NCBI RefSeq assembly: GCF_027947535.2 | Contig: NZ_JAAGKO020000014.1 | Location: forward strand, 62,001-126,000 | Length of the DNA: 64,000 bases | Reading direction: 5' to 3' | Source of the DNA: Streptantibioticus silvisoli | GTDB lineage: Bacteria; Actinomycetota; Actinomycetes; Streptomycetales; Streptomycetaceae | Part shown: positions 18,101-30,100 of the stretch, one piece after another | How positions within the stretch are numbered: the stretch's first letter is position 1 | How the letters are laid out: each line of letters begins with the position of its first letter | The notes under the pieces: model-generated | What the model saw: the letters and a program-made list of their open reading frames with translations, nothing else | Databases searched by the model: none | What the model was told of the DNA's origin: nothing | Made by a program: the position numbers and the translations under genes

Positions 18101-21100
18101 CGCGCGCCGGGGCGGTCACGAGGTGCTCGCGGTGCTGCGGTCCAGCGCGGTGAACCAGGACGGCGCCTCCAACGGCCTGACGGCGCCCAACGGTCCGTCC
18201 CAGCAACGCGTGATCCGGCAGGCCCTGGCCGCGGCGGGTCTGTCCGCTTCGGACGTCGACGTGGTGGAGGCGCACGGCACCGGTACGAAGCTCGGCGATC
18301 CGATCGAGGCGCAGGCGTTGCTGGCGACCTACGGTCAGGACCGCCCCGGGGACCGGCCGTTGTGGCTGGGATCGCTGAAGTCGAACATCGGGCACACCCA
18401 GGCCGCGGCCGGCGTGGGCGGTGTGATCAAGATGGTCATGGCCATGCGGCACGGCGTGCTGCCCAGGACCCTCCACGTCGACGAGCCCTCGGCGCGGATC
18501 GACTGGTCCCAGGGCGACGTGCGGCTGCTGATCGAGGCGATGCCCTGGCCGGAGAACGGGCATCCGCGCCGGTTCGGCGTGTCCTCGTTCGGGATCAGCG
18601 GCACGAACGCGCACGCCGTCCTCGAAGCCCCCGTCGGCCCTCCGGCCGGGCCTGCGGCGGACGAACCCGCGGCGACCGGTGCGGTGAGCGTCCTGGCCGG
18701 CGGCGTGCCGTGGGTGCTGTCCGGCAAGTCCGAGCAGGCGCTGCGGGCGCAGGCGGCCCGGCTGCTGGAGTGCGTGGAAGCGGACCCGGCGCACGACGCG
18801 GTGGATGTCGGCTGGTCGCTGGCCCGTTCGCGGTCGGCGTTCGACCACCGCGTCGTCCTGGTGGGCGAGGACCGCGACGAACTGGTGGCCGGGCTGCGAG
18901 CGGTCGCGGCCGGCGGCCCGGCCCCGGGAGCGGCGTGGGACACGGTCCGGCCCGAGCACCGGGTGGGCGTGCTGTTCTCCGGTCAGGGCGCGCAGCGGAT
19001 CGGGATGGCGCGGGACCTCTACGACCGGTCCGCGGTGTTCGCGTCCACCGTCGACCTGATCGCGGCCGAGCTCGATCCGTTGCTGGACCGGCCGTTGCGT
19101 GAGGTGATGTGGGGCCAGGACGCGGAGCTGATCAACGAGACGGGCTGGGCGCAGCCGGCGTTGTTCACCGTGGAAGCGGCCTTGTTCGCGGTGCTGCGGG
19201 CTTTCGGTGTGACTCCGGATTACCTGCTGGGGCATTCGATCGGTGAGGTGACGGCGGCTTATGTGGCGGGGGTGTGGTCGCTGGCTGACGCCTGCCGGGT
19301 GGTGGCGGCGCGGGCCCGGTTGATGCAGGCGTTGCCGTCGGGTGGGGCGATGGCCGCGGTCGGGATGTCCGAGGCCGAGGTCGCGGATCTGCTCCCCGGC
19401 GGGGTCTCGGTCGCGGCGGTGAACACCGCTAACTCGGTCGTCGTCTCCGGTCCGCGAGAAGGCGTCGAGCGGGTGACCGCCGTGGCGGTCGGGCGTGGTG
19501 CGAAGGTGACGCGGTTGCGGGTCTCGCACGCGTTCCACTCGTCGTTGATGGATCCGATGCTGGACGAGTTCGCCACGGTTCTGGAGTCGGTGGAGTTCCG
19601 GCCGCCGCGGATCCCGATCGTGTCGAACCTGACCGGCGAACCCGCCGCCGAGGACCTGTGCTCGCCGGCGTACTGGGTCCGGCAGGTGCGCGGCACGGTC
19701 CGGTTCGCCGACGGGGTGCGCCGGCTGGCCGAACAGGGTGTGACGGCGCTGCTGGAACTCGGCCCGGACGCGGTGCTGTCGGGGCCGGCGCAGCACGGTT
19801 GCGCTCCGGGTACGGCGGTGGCGCCGATGTTGCGGCGCGGGCACGACGACGTGCTCACCGTGCTCGCTGCGCTCGGGCAGGTGTACGCGCAGGGGGTGTC
19901 CGTGGACTGGGCCGGGGTGTTCGCCGGCCGTGGTGCCACCCGCGTTCCGCTGCCGACCTACGCCTTCCAGCGGCAGCGGTTCTGGCCGGAGCCGGCTGCG
20001 GTCACGTCCCGGGCGTCTGCCGACCCGGCCGACGAGCGGCTGTGGACGTCGGTGGAGCACCGGGACGTCGAGGCGCTGGCGGACACGCTCGGCCTCGACA
20101 GCGCCGCGGCCGCCTCGGTGCTGCCGGCACTGGCGTCGTGGCGTACGCGTCGCCGCGACGAGTCGACAGTGGACGGATGGCGGTACCGGGAGACGTGGAA
20201 ACCGCTGGGGAGCGCGGCTCCCACGGCGCCGGCGCCCGGCCGCTGGCTGGTCGTGGTACCGACCGGAACCGGTGACGACGCGGGAACCCGGGAGATCGTC
20301 GACGCCCTGGGCGCCGGGACGCGGGTGCTCGAACACAGCGGACCCGACCGCGCGGCGCTCGCCGGGAAACTGGGCGACGCCGCCGGGCCGGACGTCCGGG
20401 TGGCCGGCGTGCTGGCGCCGGTGGCGCTCGAGCCGGACACGGCGACCGGGCTGGTGTCGGTCACCCTGCTGCTGCGGGCGTTGCGGGACACCGGTCTGCC
20501 CGCCCGCCTGTGGGTGGTGACGCGGGGCGCCGTCTCGATCGGGCACCACGACCCGGTGACCGCTCCGGGGCAGGGCGCGTTCTGGGGGCTCGGCCGGGTC
20601 GCCGCGCTGGAGGAGCCCGAGCTGTGGGGAGGTCTGGTGGACCTGCCCGAAGCACCGGACGTTACAACCGCGCGCCGGTTCGCCGCCGCCGTGTCGGACA
20701 GCGCGGGCGAGGACCAGATCGCGGTTCGCTCCTCCGGCCGCTACGGGCGCCGGCTGGTGCACGCCCCGGCGAAGACCACCGGTCCGCCGTCGTGGACGAC
20801 GTCCGGGACGGCGCTGGTCACCGGTGGCACCGGTGGCCTGGGCGCCCGGACCGCCCGGTGGCTGGTCGAGCGGGGCGCCGAACACCTCGTGCTGCTGAGC
20901 CGGCGCGGACCGGCGGCCGAGGGCGCCGACGGGATCCGGCGGGAACTCGAATCCGCGGGCGCGCGGGTGAGCGTGGTGGCCTGCGATGTGGCCGACCGCG
21001 CCGCGCTGGCCGAGGTTTTGGCGGACCTGCCGGACGCATGGCCGTTGCGGACGGTGGTGCACGCCGCCGGGGTCATGGACGACGACGTGGCGCTGGCGGC

Positions 21101-24100
21101 GACGACCCCGGAGCGGTTCGCGCGTCAACTGCGGGTGAAGGCCGACGGGGCATGTCATCTCGACGAGCTCACCGGTGATCAGGAACTCGACGCGTTCGTG
21201 CTGTTCTCCTCCGGGGCGGCGGCGTGGGGCAGCGGCGGGCAGGCCGCGTACGCGGCGGGCAACGCCTTTCTCGACGCGCTCGCGCAGCACCGCCGTGCGC
21301 GGGGCCGGACGGCGACCTCGGTCGCCTGGGGCTCGTGGGGCGGGACCGGCATGGCCCTGGGCCTGACCGCGGCCGAGCGGGACGGCCTGGACCTGCTGGG
21401 TGTCGTGCCGATGCGGCCCGAGCTGGCGATCGCCGCGCTGCAACGCGCGCTGCACGAGAACGACACGACAGTCGTCGTCACCGACCTCGACTGGAGCCGG
21501 TTCGCTCCGGTGTTCACCGCGGTCCGGCCGAGCGCCCTGCTGTCGGAGCTGGCCGAGGTCGCCGAGGCACTGGGCGGCTCGCGGGTGGACGACGCGAGTT
21601 CCGAGGGGCCGGCGGCGCGACTGGCGGGCCTGTCGCAGGAGCGGCGCCGGGCCGCGTTGCTCGATCTGGTCGGCGCGTCGGCGGCGGCCGTACTGGGGCA
21701 CGCGGCCGGCACGCGGATCGATCAGGACCAGCCGTTCAAGGACCTGGGCTTCGACTCGCTGATGGCGGTCGAACTGCGCAACCTGCTGCAAACCGGCACG
21801 GGGACGAGCCTTCCCGTCGGCCTGGTGTTCGACTACCCGACCGTGAGCCGGCTCGCGGCGCACCTGGCCGGTGAGTTCGGCCAGGCCCGCGCGGCAGAGG
21901 CGGCCGCGGTGCCCGCGCTCGTCCCGGTCACCGGCGACCCCGTCGTCCTGGTCGGTATGGCGTGCCGGTTCCCGGGCGGGGTGGCGGGGCCGGACGACCT
22001 GTGGCGGCTGGTCATCGACGAGACCGACGCCGTCACCCCGTTCCCGGCCGATCGCGGCTGGAACCTGGACGAACTGCTGGGGACGAACGGCCTCGTGGCG
22101 GCCGGCGAAGGCGGTTTCCTCGACGGCGTCGGCGATTTCGACGCGGCGTTCTTCCGGATGTCGCCGCGGGAGGCGCTGGCCACCGATCCGCAGCAGCGGT
22201 TGTTGCTCGAAACCTCGTGGGAAGCGCTGGAACAGGCCGGGATCACGCCCTCGTCGCTGGCGGGCAGTCCCACCGGTGTGTTCGTCGGCGCCTACCAGAC
22301 CGGCTACACCGAACTGGCGTCCCACTCCGGCGAGCAGTCGCAGGGGCATCTGATCGTCGGTGGCGCGGGCAGTGTGATCTCCGGCCGGGTGTCCTACACC
22401 CTCGGGCTGGAAGGCCCCGCGGTGAGTGTCGACACGGCGTGCTCGTCGTCGCTGGTGGCGATGCACCTGGCCGCGCAGGCGTTGCGGACGGGCGAGTGCT
22501 CGCTGGCGCTGGCGGGCGGGGTCATGGTGATGCCCACGCCCGAAGCGTTCGTCGGCTTCACCGCGCAGGGCGCGCTGGCGGCGGACGGCCGCTGCAAGTC
22601 GTTCGCGGACGCGGCCGACGGGACCGGCTGGTCCGAGGGCGTCGGTGTGGTGGTGCTGGAGCGGATGTCGGACGCCCGGCGCAACGGCCACGAGGTGCTG
22701 GCGGTCCTCCGGTCGAGTGCGGTCAATCAGGACGGTGCGTCGAACGGTCTGACGGCGCCGAACGGTCCGTCGCAGCAGCGCGTGATCCGGCAGGCCCTCG
22801 CGGCGGCGGGTCTGTCCACCTCGGACGTCGACGCGGTCGAGGCGCACGGCACGGGGACGAAGCTGGGTGACCCGATCGAGGCCGACGCGCTGCTGGCGAC
22901 CTACGGTCAGGACCGGCCCGGGGACCGGCCGTTGTGGCTGGGGTCATTGAAGTCGAACATCGGGCACGCCCAGGCCGCCGCCGGCGTCGGCGGCGTGATC
23001 AAGATGGTGCTGGCGCTGCGGCACGGGGTGCTGCCGAAGACGCTGCACGTGGACGAACCGTCGGCCCAGGTGGACTGGGCGCGAGGCGACGTCCGGTTGC
23101 TGACCGAGGCTGTCGCGTGGCCGCAGACCGGCCGCCCGCGACGGGCCGGGGTGTCCGCGTTCGGGGTCAGCGGCACCAACGCGCACGTGATTCTCGAAGC
23201 CCCGCCCGAAGAGTCCGGCGTCCCGGCGCGGCAGCCGTCCGCCGAGGACGGTGTCGTGCCGTGGGTGCTGTCCGGGAAGTCGGCCGGGGCCGTCCGGGAG
23301 CAGGCGTCCCGGTTGCTGGAGCACGTCGGCGCCGATCCGTCGCTGCGTCCCGTCGACGTGGCGTGGTCGTTGCTCGGCTCGCGGGAGGTGTTCGACCACC
23401 GGACGGTGGTCGTGGGCGCCGACCGGGACGAACTGCTGGCCGGTCTGCGCGCGGCGGCTGCCGGCCGGCCGTCGCCGGGCGTGGCCCGAGGCGTCGCCCG
23501 CTCCGGCGGTGGCGTGGTGTTCGTGTTTCCGGGCCAGGGTGCGCAGTGGGTGGGGATGGGCCGGGAGTTGCTGGTGTCGTCGCCGGTGTTCGCGGGGTCG
23601 ATGCGTGAGTGCGGGCAGGCGTTGGCGCCGTTCGTGGACTGGTCGCTGGAGCAGGCGCTCGGTGACGAGGTGGCGTTGGGGCGGGTGGATGTGGTGCAGC
23701 CGGTGTTGTGGGCGGTGATGGTGTCGCTGGCGGCGGTGTGGCGGTCGTTCGGTGTCGAGCCGGCGGCGGTGGTGGGGCATTCGCAGGGTGAGATCGCCGC
23801 CGCGTGTGTCGCCGGTGGTCTGTCGTTGGCGGACGGGGCGCGGGTGGTGGCGTTGCGCAGCCGCGCGATCGCCGAACAGCTCACCGGCGGCGGGATGGTC
23901 GCGCTGCCGATGCCGGCCGGACAGGTGCGCGATCTGCTCGCGGATCACCCGGAGGTGTCGCTGGCCGCGATCAACGGGCCGTCGTCGACCGTCGTCGCGG
24001 GCGAGGCCGGCGCCCTGGAGCGGCTGCTGGCCGACTGCCGCGAGCGGGAGATCCAGCCGCGCAGGATCGCCGTGGACTACGCGTCGCACTCCCGGCTGGT

Positions 24101-27100
24101 GGAGCGGATCGAGGAGCGGCTGCTGACCGACCTGGCGCCGATCACGCCGCGGCCCGCGGCGATCCCGGTCTTCTCGTCCGTGACGGGGGAGCGGGCGGAC
24201 ACCGCGTCGTGGGACGCGCGGTACTGGTACCGCAATCTGCGGACAACCGTGCGGTTCGAGGACGCGCTCACGGCCGCCCTCGACTCGGGAGCGGACACGG
24301 TGCTCGAGGTCGGCCCGCACCCGGTGCTGGCGCCCGCCGTCCAGGACATCGTCGACGGTCGCGAATCCGCCGTCGTGATGGGCACCCTGCGCCGCGGTGA
24401 AGGCGGCTTCCCCCGGATGGTGCTGGCGCTCGCGCAGGCGTACGCGCACGGCGTCCCGGTGGACTGGGCGGCGCTGTTCGCCGGTTGCGACGCCCGGCGC
24501 GTCGCGTTGCCGACGTATGCGTTCCAGCACGAACGCTTCTGGCCGGAACCGGCCACCGCGCCCGCCGACGTGACCGCGGCCGGTCTGAGCTCCGCGCAGC
24601 ATCCGTTATTGGGCGCGACGGTGCAGCTGCCGCAGACGGACGGCGTGCTGTTCACCAGCCGGCTGGCCCTGCGCACCCACCCCTGGCTCGCCGACTACAC
24701 CGTGTGCGGCGTCGCGGTGCTGCCCGGGACCGCGTACGTCGAGATGGCTGTCCGCGCGGCCGACAGCGTGGGCTGCGACCGGCTGGAGGAACTGGTCCTG
24801 GAGGCACCGCTGGTGCTGCCCGGCCAGGGCGGCGTGCAGACGCAGGTCGTGGTCGGCGACGCCGATCCCGGGACACGCCGGCGGCACGTGGCGGTGTACG
24901 CGCGTCCCGACGGGCAGGAGGAGTGGGTCCGGCACGCCAGCGGCCAGTTGAGCGCCGGTGGCCGGGGCCTCACCGGGACGGCGTTCGACCCGGTCACCCA
25001 GGCATGGCCGCCGCCCGGGGCGACACCGCTCGACACCGCGGGCTTCTACGAGCGACTCGGTGACGACGGGTTCGCCTACGGCCCGGTGTTCCGGGGGCTG
25101 ACCCGGGCCTGGCGGGACGGCGACCGGATCCTCGCCGAGATCGAGCTGCCCGAGGCCGGCCGCGGCCTTGCGCAGTCGTTCGGCATCCACCCCGCGTTGC
25201 TGGACGCCGCGCTGCAGATATCGGCGTTCGCCGGGCTGGACGGGCTCCAGTTCAGCTTCACCGACGTGGTGCTCCAGGCCTCCGGTGCCTCCCGGGTGCG
25301 GGTCGCGCTCACCCGGGTCGGCCCGGACGCGGCCGCCCTCGTGGTCGCGGACTCGACCGGGCTTCCCGTGCTGTCGATCGGCTCCCTGGTCATGCGGCCG
25401 CTGACGGTCGGCGGTTTGAGCGCGGCCACCGGCGACGGCGCGGTGCTCGAACTGCGGTGGAGTGCCGTGCCCGCGACCGCCGCGACCCCGGTGGACCGGT
25501 GGCGTCTCGCCCTGCCCGATGACGCGGTGCTCGCGGCACTCGACGGTGAGCCGACGCCGGCCGCGGTGGTGCTGCCGGTGTCCGCGGGCCCGGGCACGGT
25601 GCCGGACGCCGCGCACGAGGTCGCGGGCCGGGTGCTGAGCCGGCTGCGGGACTGGCTGGCCGACGGGCGCTCGGCGGATGTCGCGCTGGTCGTGGTGACG
25701 ACCGGGGCCGTGAGCACCGGCCAGGACGAACTGGTGACCGATCCGGCCGCCGCCGCGGTGCACGCTCTGGTGCGCTCGGCGCAGGCCGAGTACCCGGGCC
25801 GGATCGTCCTGCTCGACACCGACACCGAACTGGACGCCGCCGGACTGGGCCTGGTGCTGGCCACCGGCGAGCCGTACCTCGCCCTGCGCGCCGGGCAGCT
25901 CCACGCCGCCCGGCTGAACCGCGTCACCGGCGCCGCCGCAGCCGCCCCGGCGCTGGATCCCGCGGGGACGGTCGTGATCACCGGCGGCACCGGCCGCCGC
26001 GGTGGCGTGCTCGCCCGGCACCTCGTCGCCGGGTACGGGGTACGGCACCTGCTGCTGGTCGACCGGCGCGGCCCTGCCACGCCCGAGGCCGAGGCGGTGG
26101 TCGCGGATCTGGCGGAGCGCGGCGCCACCGTGTCGGTCGTGGCGTGCGACGTGACCGACCGGGCGGCGCTGGCCGACGTGCTCGCGTCCGTGGCCGTGCA
26201 GCACCCGGTGACCGGGGTCGTGCACGCCGCGGACGCGGACGACGACTTCGCGGTGGAGACGCTGTCCCAGCAGGAGCTCGACGGGGCGCTGGCGCCGCGG
26301 GTCGAGGGCGCCTGGAATGTGCACCAGCTGACCGGGGACCTCGATCTCGCGTTCTTCGTGCTGTTCTCGTCGCTCGACGGCGTCACCGGAACCGCGTTCG
26401 CCGACGCGCTGGCGCGGCAGCGCCGCCGCGACGGACTCCCCGGTCTGTCGCTGGCCTGGGGATCGTGGGACGGCGAGCGCGGGTTGTCGGCGCAACAGAG
26501 CATGGATCTGTTCGACCGGGCCTTGCGCTCACAGCACCCGGCGCTCGTGCTGACCCGGCTGAACCTGCCGGCGCTGCGGGCCCAGGCCGAGATGCCCGCG
26601 GTGTGGCGCTCGCTCGCCGGCACCACGGTCCGGCGCGCGGCCGACAACTCGCGCGGTGGCGGGGACGGACTGTCGCGGCGGCTCGCCGGACTGTCCGCCG
26701 CGGAACGTGACCGCCTGCTGGTGGAGCTGGTGCGCGAGTCGGCCGCCGCGGTGCTCGGCCACCCGTCCGGTGCGCAGATCGGCACGGACCAGCCGTTCCG
26801 CGAGCTGGGTTTCGACTCCGTGACGGCGGTTGACCTGCGCAACTCGTTGCAGGCCGGCGTCGGCGCCACCTTGCCGGCGACCCTGGTGTTCGACTACCCG
26901 ACCGTCACCCGCCTCGCCGCGCACCTGGCCGAGGAGTTCGGGGACACGGCTCCCGCCCCGGCGGCCGACGGCGTGACGCGGCCTGTGGCGGCGGCCCCGG
27001 TGGCCGATGATCCGGTCGTGCTGGTGGGCATGGCCTGCCGGTACCCCGGCGGAGTGACCGATCCGGACGGTCTTTGGCGGCTGGTGGCCGGCGGGACCGA

Positions 27101-30100
27101 CGGCATCACCGCGTTCCCCGCCGACCGCGGCTGGGACCTGGAGGCACTGCGGGGCACCGAAGGGCCCGGCACCGGGACGTCGGCCACCGGCCGCGGTGGT
27201 TTCCTCGACGGGGCCGGTGAGTTCGACGCGGCGTTCTTCCGGATCTCGCCGCGGGAGGCGGTGGCGACCGATCCGCAGCAGCGGTTGCTGCTGGAGGTGT
27301 CGTGGGAAGCCCTGGAGCAGGCGGGAATCGATCCGACCTCGCTGGCGGGCAGCTCGACCGGGGTGTTCGCGGGCGTCTACTCCTCGAACTACGCCAACCT
27401 GGTCGCCCGCGGTGGTGAGCACTTGCAGGGGCACCAGATCACGGGCGGGGCGGCCAGTGTGATCTCCGGCCGGGTGTCCTACACGCTGGGGCTGGAAGGC
27501 CCCGCGGTGAGCGTGGACACCGCGTGCTCGTCGTCGCTGGTGGCGATGCACCTGGCCGCGCAGGCGTTGCGGGCGGGTGAGTGCTCGCTGGCGCTGGCCG
27601 GCGGCGTCACGGTGATGGCCACCGCTGACGCGTTCGTCTGGTTCACCGCGCAGGGCGGACTGTCGCAGGACGGCCGGTGCCGGTCCTTCTCCGACTCGGC
27701 CGACGGGACCGGGTGGTCGGAGGGGGTCGGTGTCGTCGTGCTGGAGCGGATGTCGGACGCGCGCCGCAACGGCCACGAGGTGCTCGCGGTGCTGCGGTCC
27801 AGTGCGGTCAACCAGGACGGCGCCTCCAACGGCTTGACGGCACCCAACGGTCCGTCCCAGCAACGCGTGATCCGGCAGGCCCTCGCCGCGGCCGGGCTGT
27901 CCGCTTCGGACGTCGACGCGGTCGAGGCGCACGGCACCGGTACGAAGCTCGGCGATCCGATCGAGGCGCAGGCGTTGCTGGCGACCTACGGCCGGGACCG
28001 CGTGGACGGGCAACCGCTGTGGCTGGGTTCGTTGAAGTCGAACATCGGGCACCCCCAGGCCGCGGCCGGCGTGGGTGGTGTGATCAAGATGGTGCTCGCG
28101 TTGCGCCACGGAATCCTGCCCAGGACCCTGCACGTGGACGAGCCCTCGACGCAGATCGACTGGACGCAGGGCGACGTACGGCTGCTGACCGAGGCGATCC
28201 CGTGGCCGGAGACCGGCCGTCCGCGCCGGGCCGGGGTGTCGTCGTTCGGCGTCAGCGGCACGAACGCCCACGTCATCCTTGAGGCGGCGGCTGGCGACGA
28301 GCGCCGTGGTGCCCCGGAAACGCCCGCCGTGCTCACGGCGGCGGTGCCGTGGGCGCTGTCGGGCCGGACGGAGGAGGCCCTGCGGGCGCAGGCCGCGCGG
28401 CTGCTGGACCTCGTGGAGGCGGACCCGGCGCCGCGACCGGCCGACATCGGCTGGTCGCTGGCCGTCTCGCGTACCGCGTTCGACCACCGGGCCGTGGTGG
28501 TGGGCGGCGACCGGGAGGAGCTGATCAGCGGGTTGCGTGCGCTCGCGGCCGGTGAGCCCGGCGCCGGGACCGTCTCGGGCGCCGCGCAGGCCGACGCGCG
28601 GCTCGGGGTGTTGTTCACGGGGCAGGGTGCGCAGCGGGTGGGGATGGCGCGTGGGCTTTATGCGGAGTCGCCGGTGTTCGCGGCGGCGTTGGACGGGGTT
28701 CTCGCGGTGTTGGATCCGTTGCTGGACCGGCCGTTGTGCGAGGTGATGTGGGGTCAGGACGCGGAGTTGGTCGATGAGACGGGGTGGGCGCAGCCGGCGT
28801 TGTTCGCGGTCGGGGCGGCGTTGTTCGAGGTGTTGCGGGCGTTCGGGGTGGCTCCGGACTACCTGCTGGGGCATTCGATCGGTGAGGTGACGGCGGCTTA
28901 TGTGGCGGGGGTGTGGTCGCTGGGTGATGCGTGTCGGGTGGTGGCGGCGCGGGCGCGGTTGATGCAGGCGTTGCCGTCGGGTGGGGCGATGGCCGCGGTC
29001 GGGATGTCCGAGGCCGAGGTCGCGGATCTGCTCCCCGGCGGGGTGTCGGTCGCGGCGGTGAACACCGCCGACTCGGTCGTCCTTTCCGGTCCGCGAGAAG
29101 ACGTCGAGCGGGTGACCGCCGTGGCGGCCGGGCGTGGTGCGAAGGTGACGCGGTTGCGGGTGTCGCACGCGTTCCACTCGTCGTTGATGGAACCGATGCT
29201 GGACGAGTTCGCCACGGTCCTGGAGTCGGTGGAGTTCCGGCCGCCGCGGATCCCGATCGTGTCGAACCTGACCGGTGGGATCGCGGCCGCGCAGGAGCTG
29301 TGCTCCCCGCGGTACTGGACGGAGCAGGTCCGCGGCACGGTGCGATTCGCCGACGGCGTGCGCCTGCTCGCCGACCAGGGTGTGACCGCGCTGGTGGAAC
29401 TGGGTCCTGACGGTGTGCTTTCCGGTGCGGCGCACCACAGTTGCGCACCGGGCACGGTCGTGGCGCCGGTGTTGCGCCACGAGCAGGACGACGCGTCGGC
29501 GGTGCTGTCCGCGGTGGCGCGCCTGTTCGTGCACGGTGTGGCGGTGGACTGGAGCGCGGTGTTCGCGGGCCGGGGCGCGGTGCGGGTGGCGCTGCCGACC
29601 TACGCGTTCCAGCACCAGCGCTTCTGGCCCGACACGGTCGCCGTTGTCGCCGACGTGACCTCGGCCGGGTTGAACCCGGCGCAGCACCCGCTGCTCGGCG
29701 CCGTGGTGCCTTCGCCCACGGACGACGCGATCGTGTTCACCAGCCTGCTCTCGCTGCGCACGCACCCGTGGCTGGCCGACCACACCGTGGGCGGCGCCGC
29801 GGTCCTGCCCGGCACCGCCGGCGTCGAGTTGGCCATCCGCGCCGGCGACAGCGTGGGCTGCGACCGGGTCGAGGAGCTGGTGCTTCGGACGCCGCTGGCG
29901 CTGCCGGCCACGGGAGTCGTCCAGGTCCAGGTCCTGGTCGGTGCGGCCGACGAGGACGCGCGGCGGAGCTTCGCCCTGTACGCGCGGGTGGACGGCGCAC
30001 AGGAGTGGACCCAACACGCCACCGGTCGGCTGGGCACGTCCGCCCGCAGGGCCGGCCCGGACCCGTTCGGCCCGCTGGGCCAGGTCTGGCCCGCGCCGGA

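Noticed and set aside
15468-22847. Very long open frames on the opposite strand of the PKS genes, here about 2459 codons
   Set aside because: Typical mirror frames of G/C-ending codons; the translation is Arg/Gly/His/Pro-rich without domains, and the plus strand codes for clear KS, AT, DH and KR domains.
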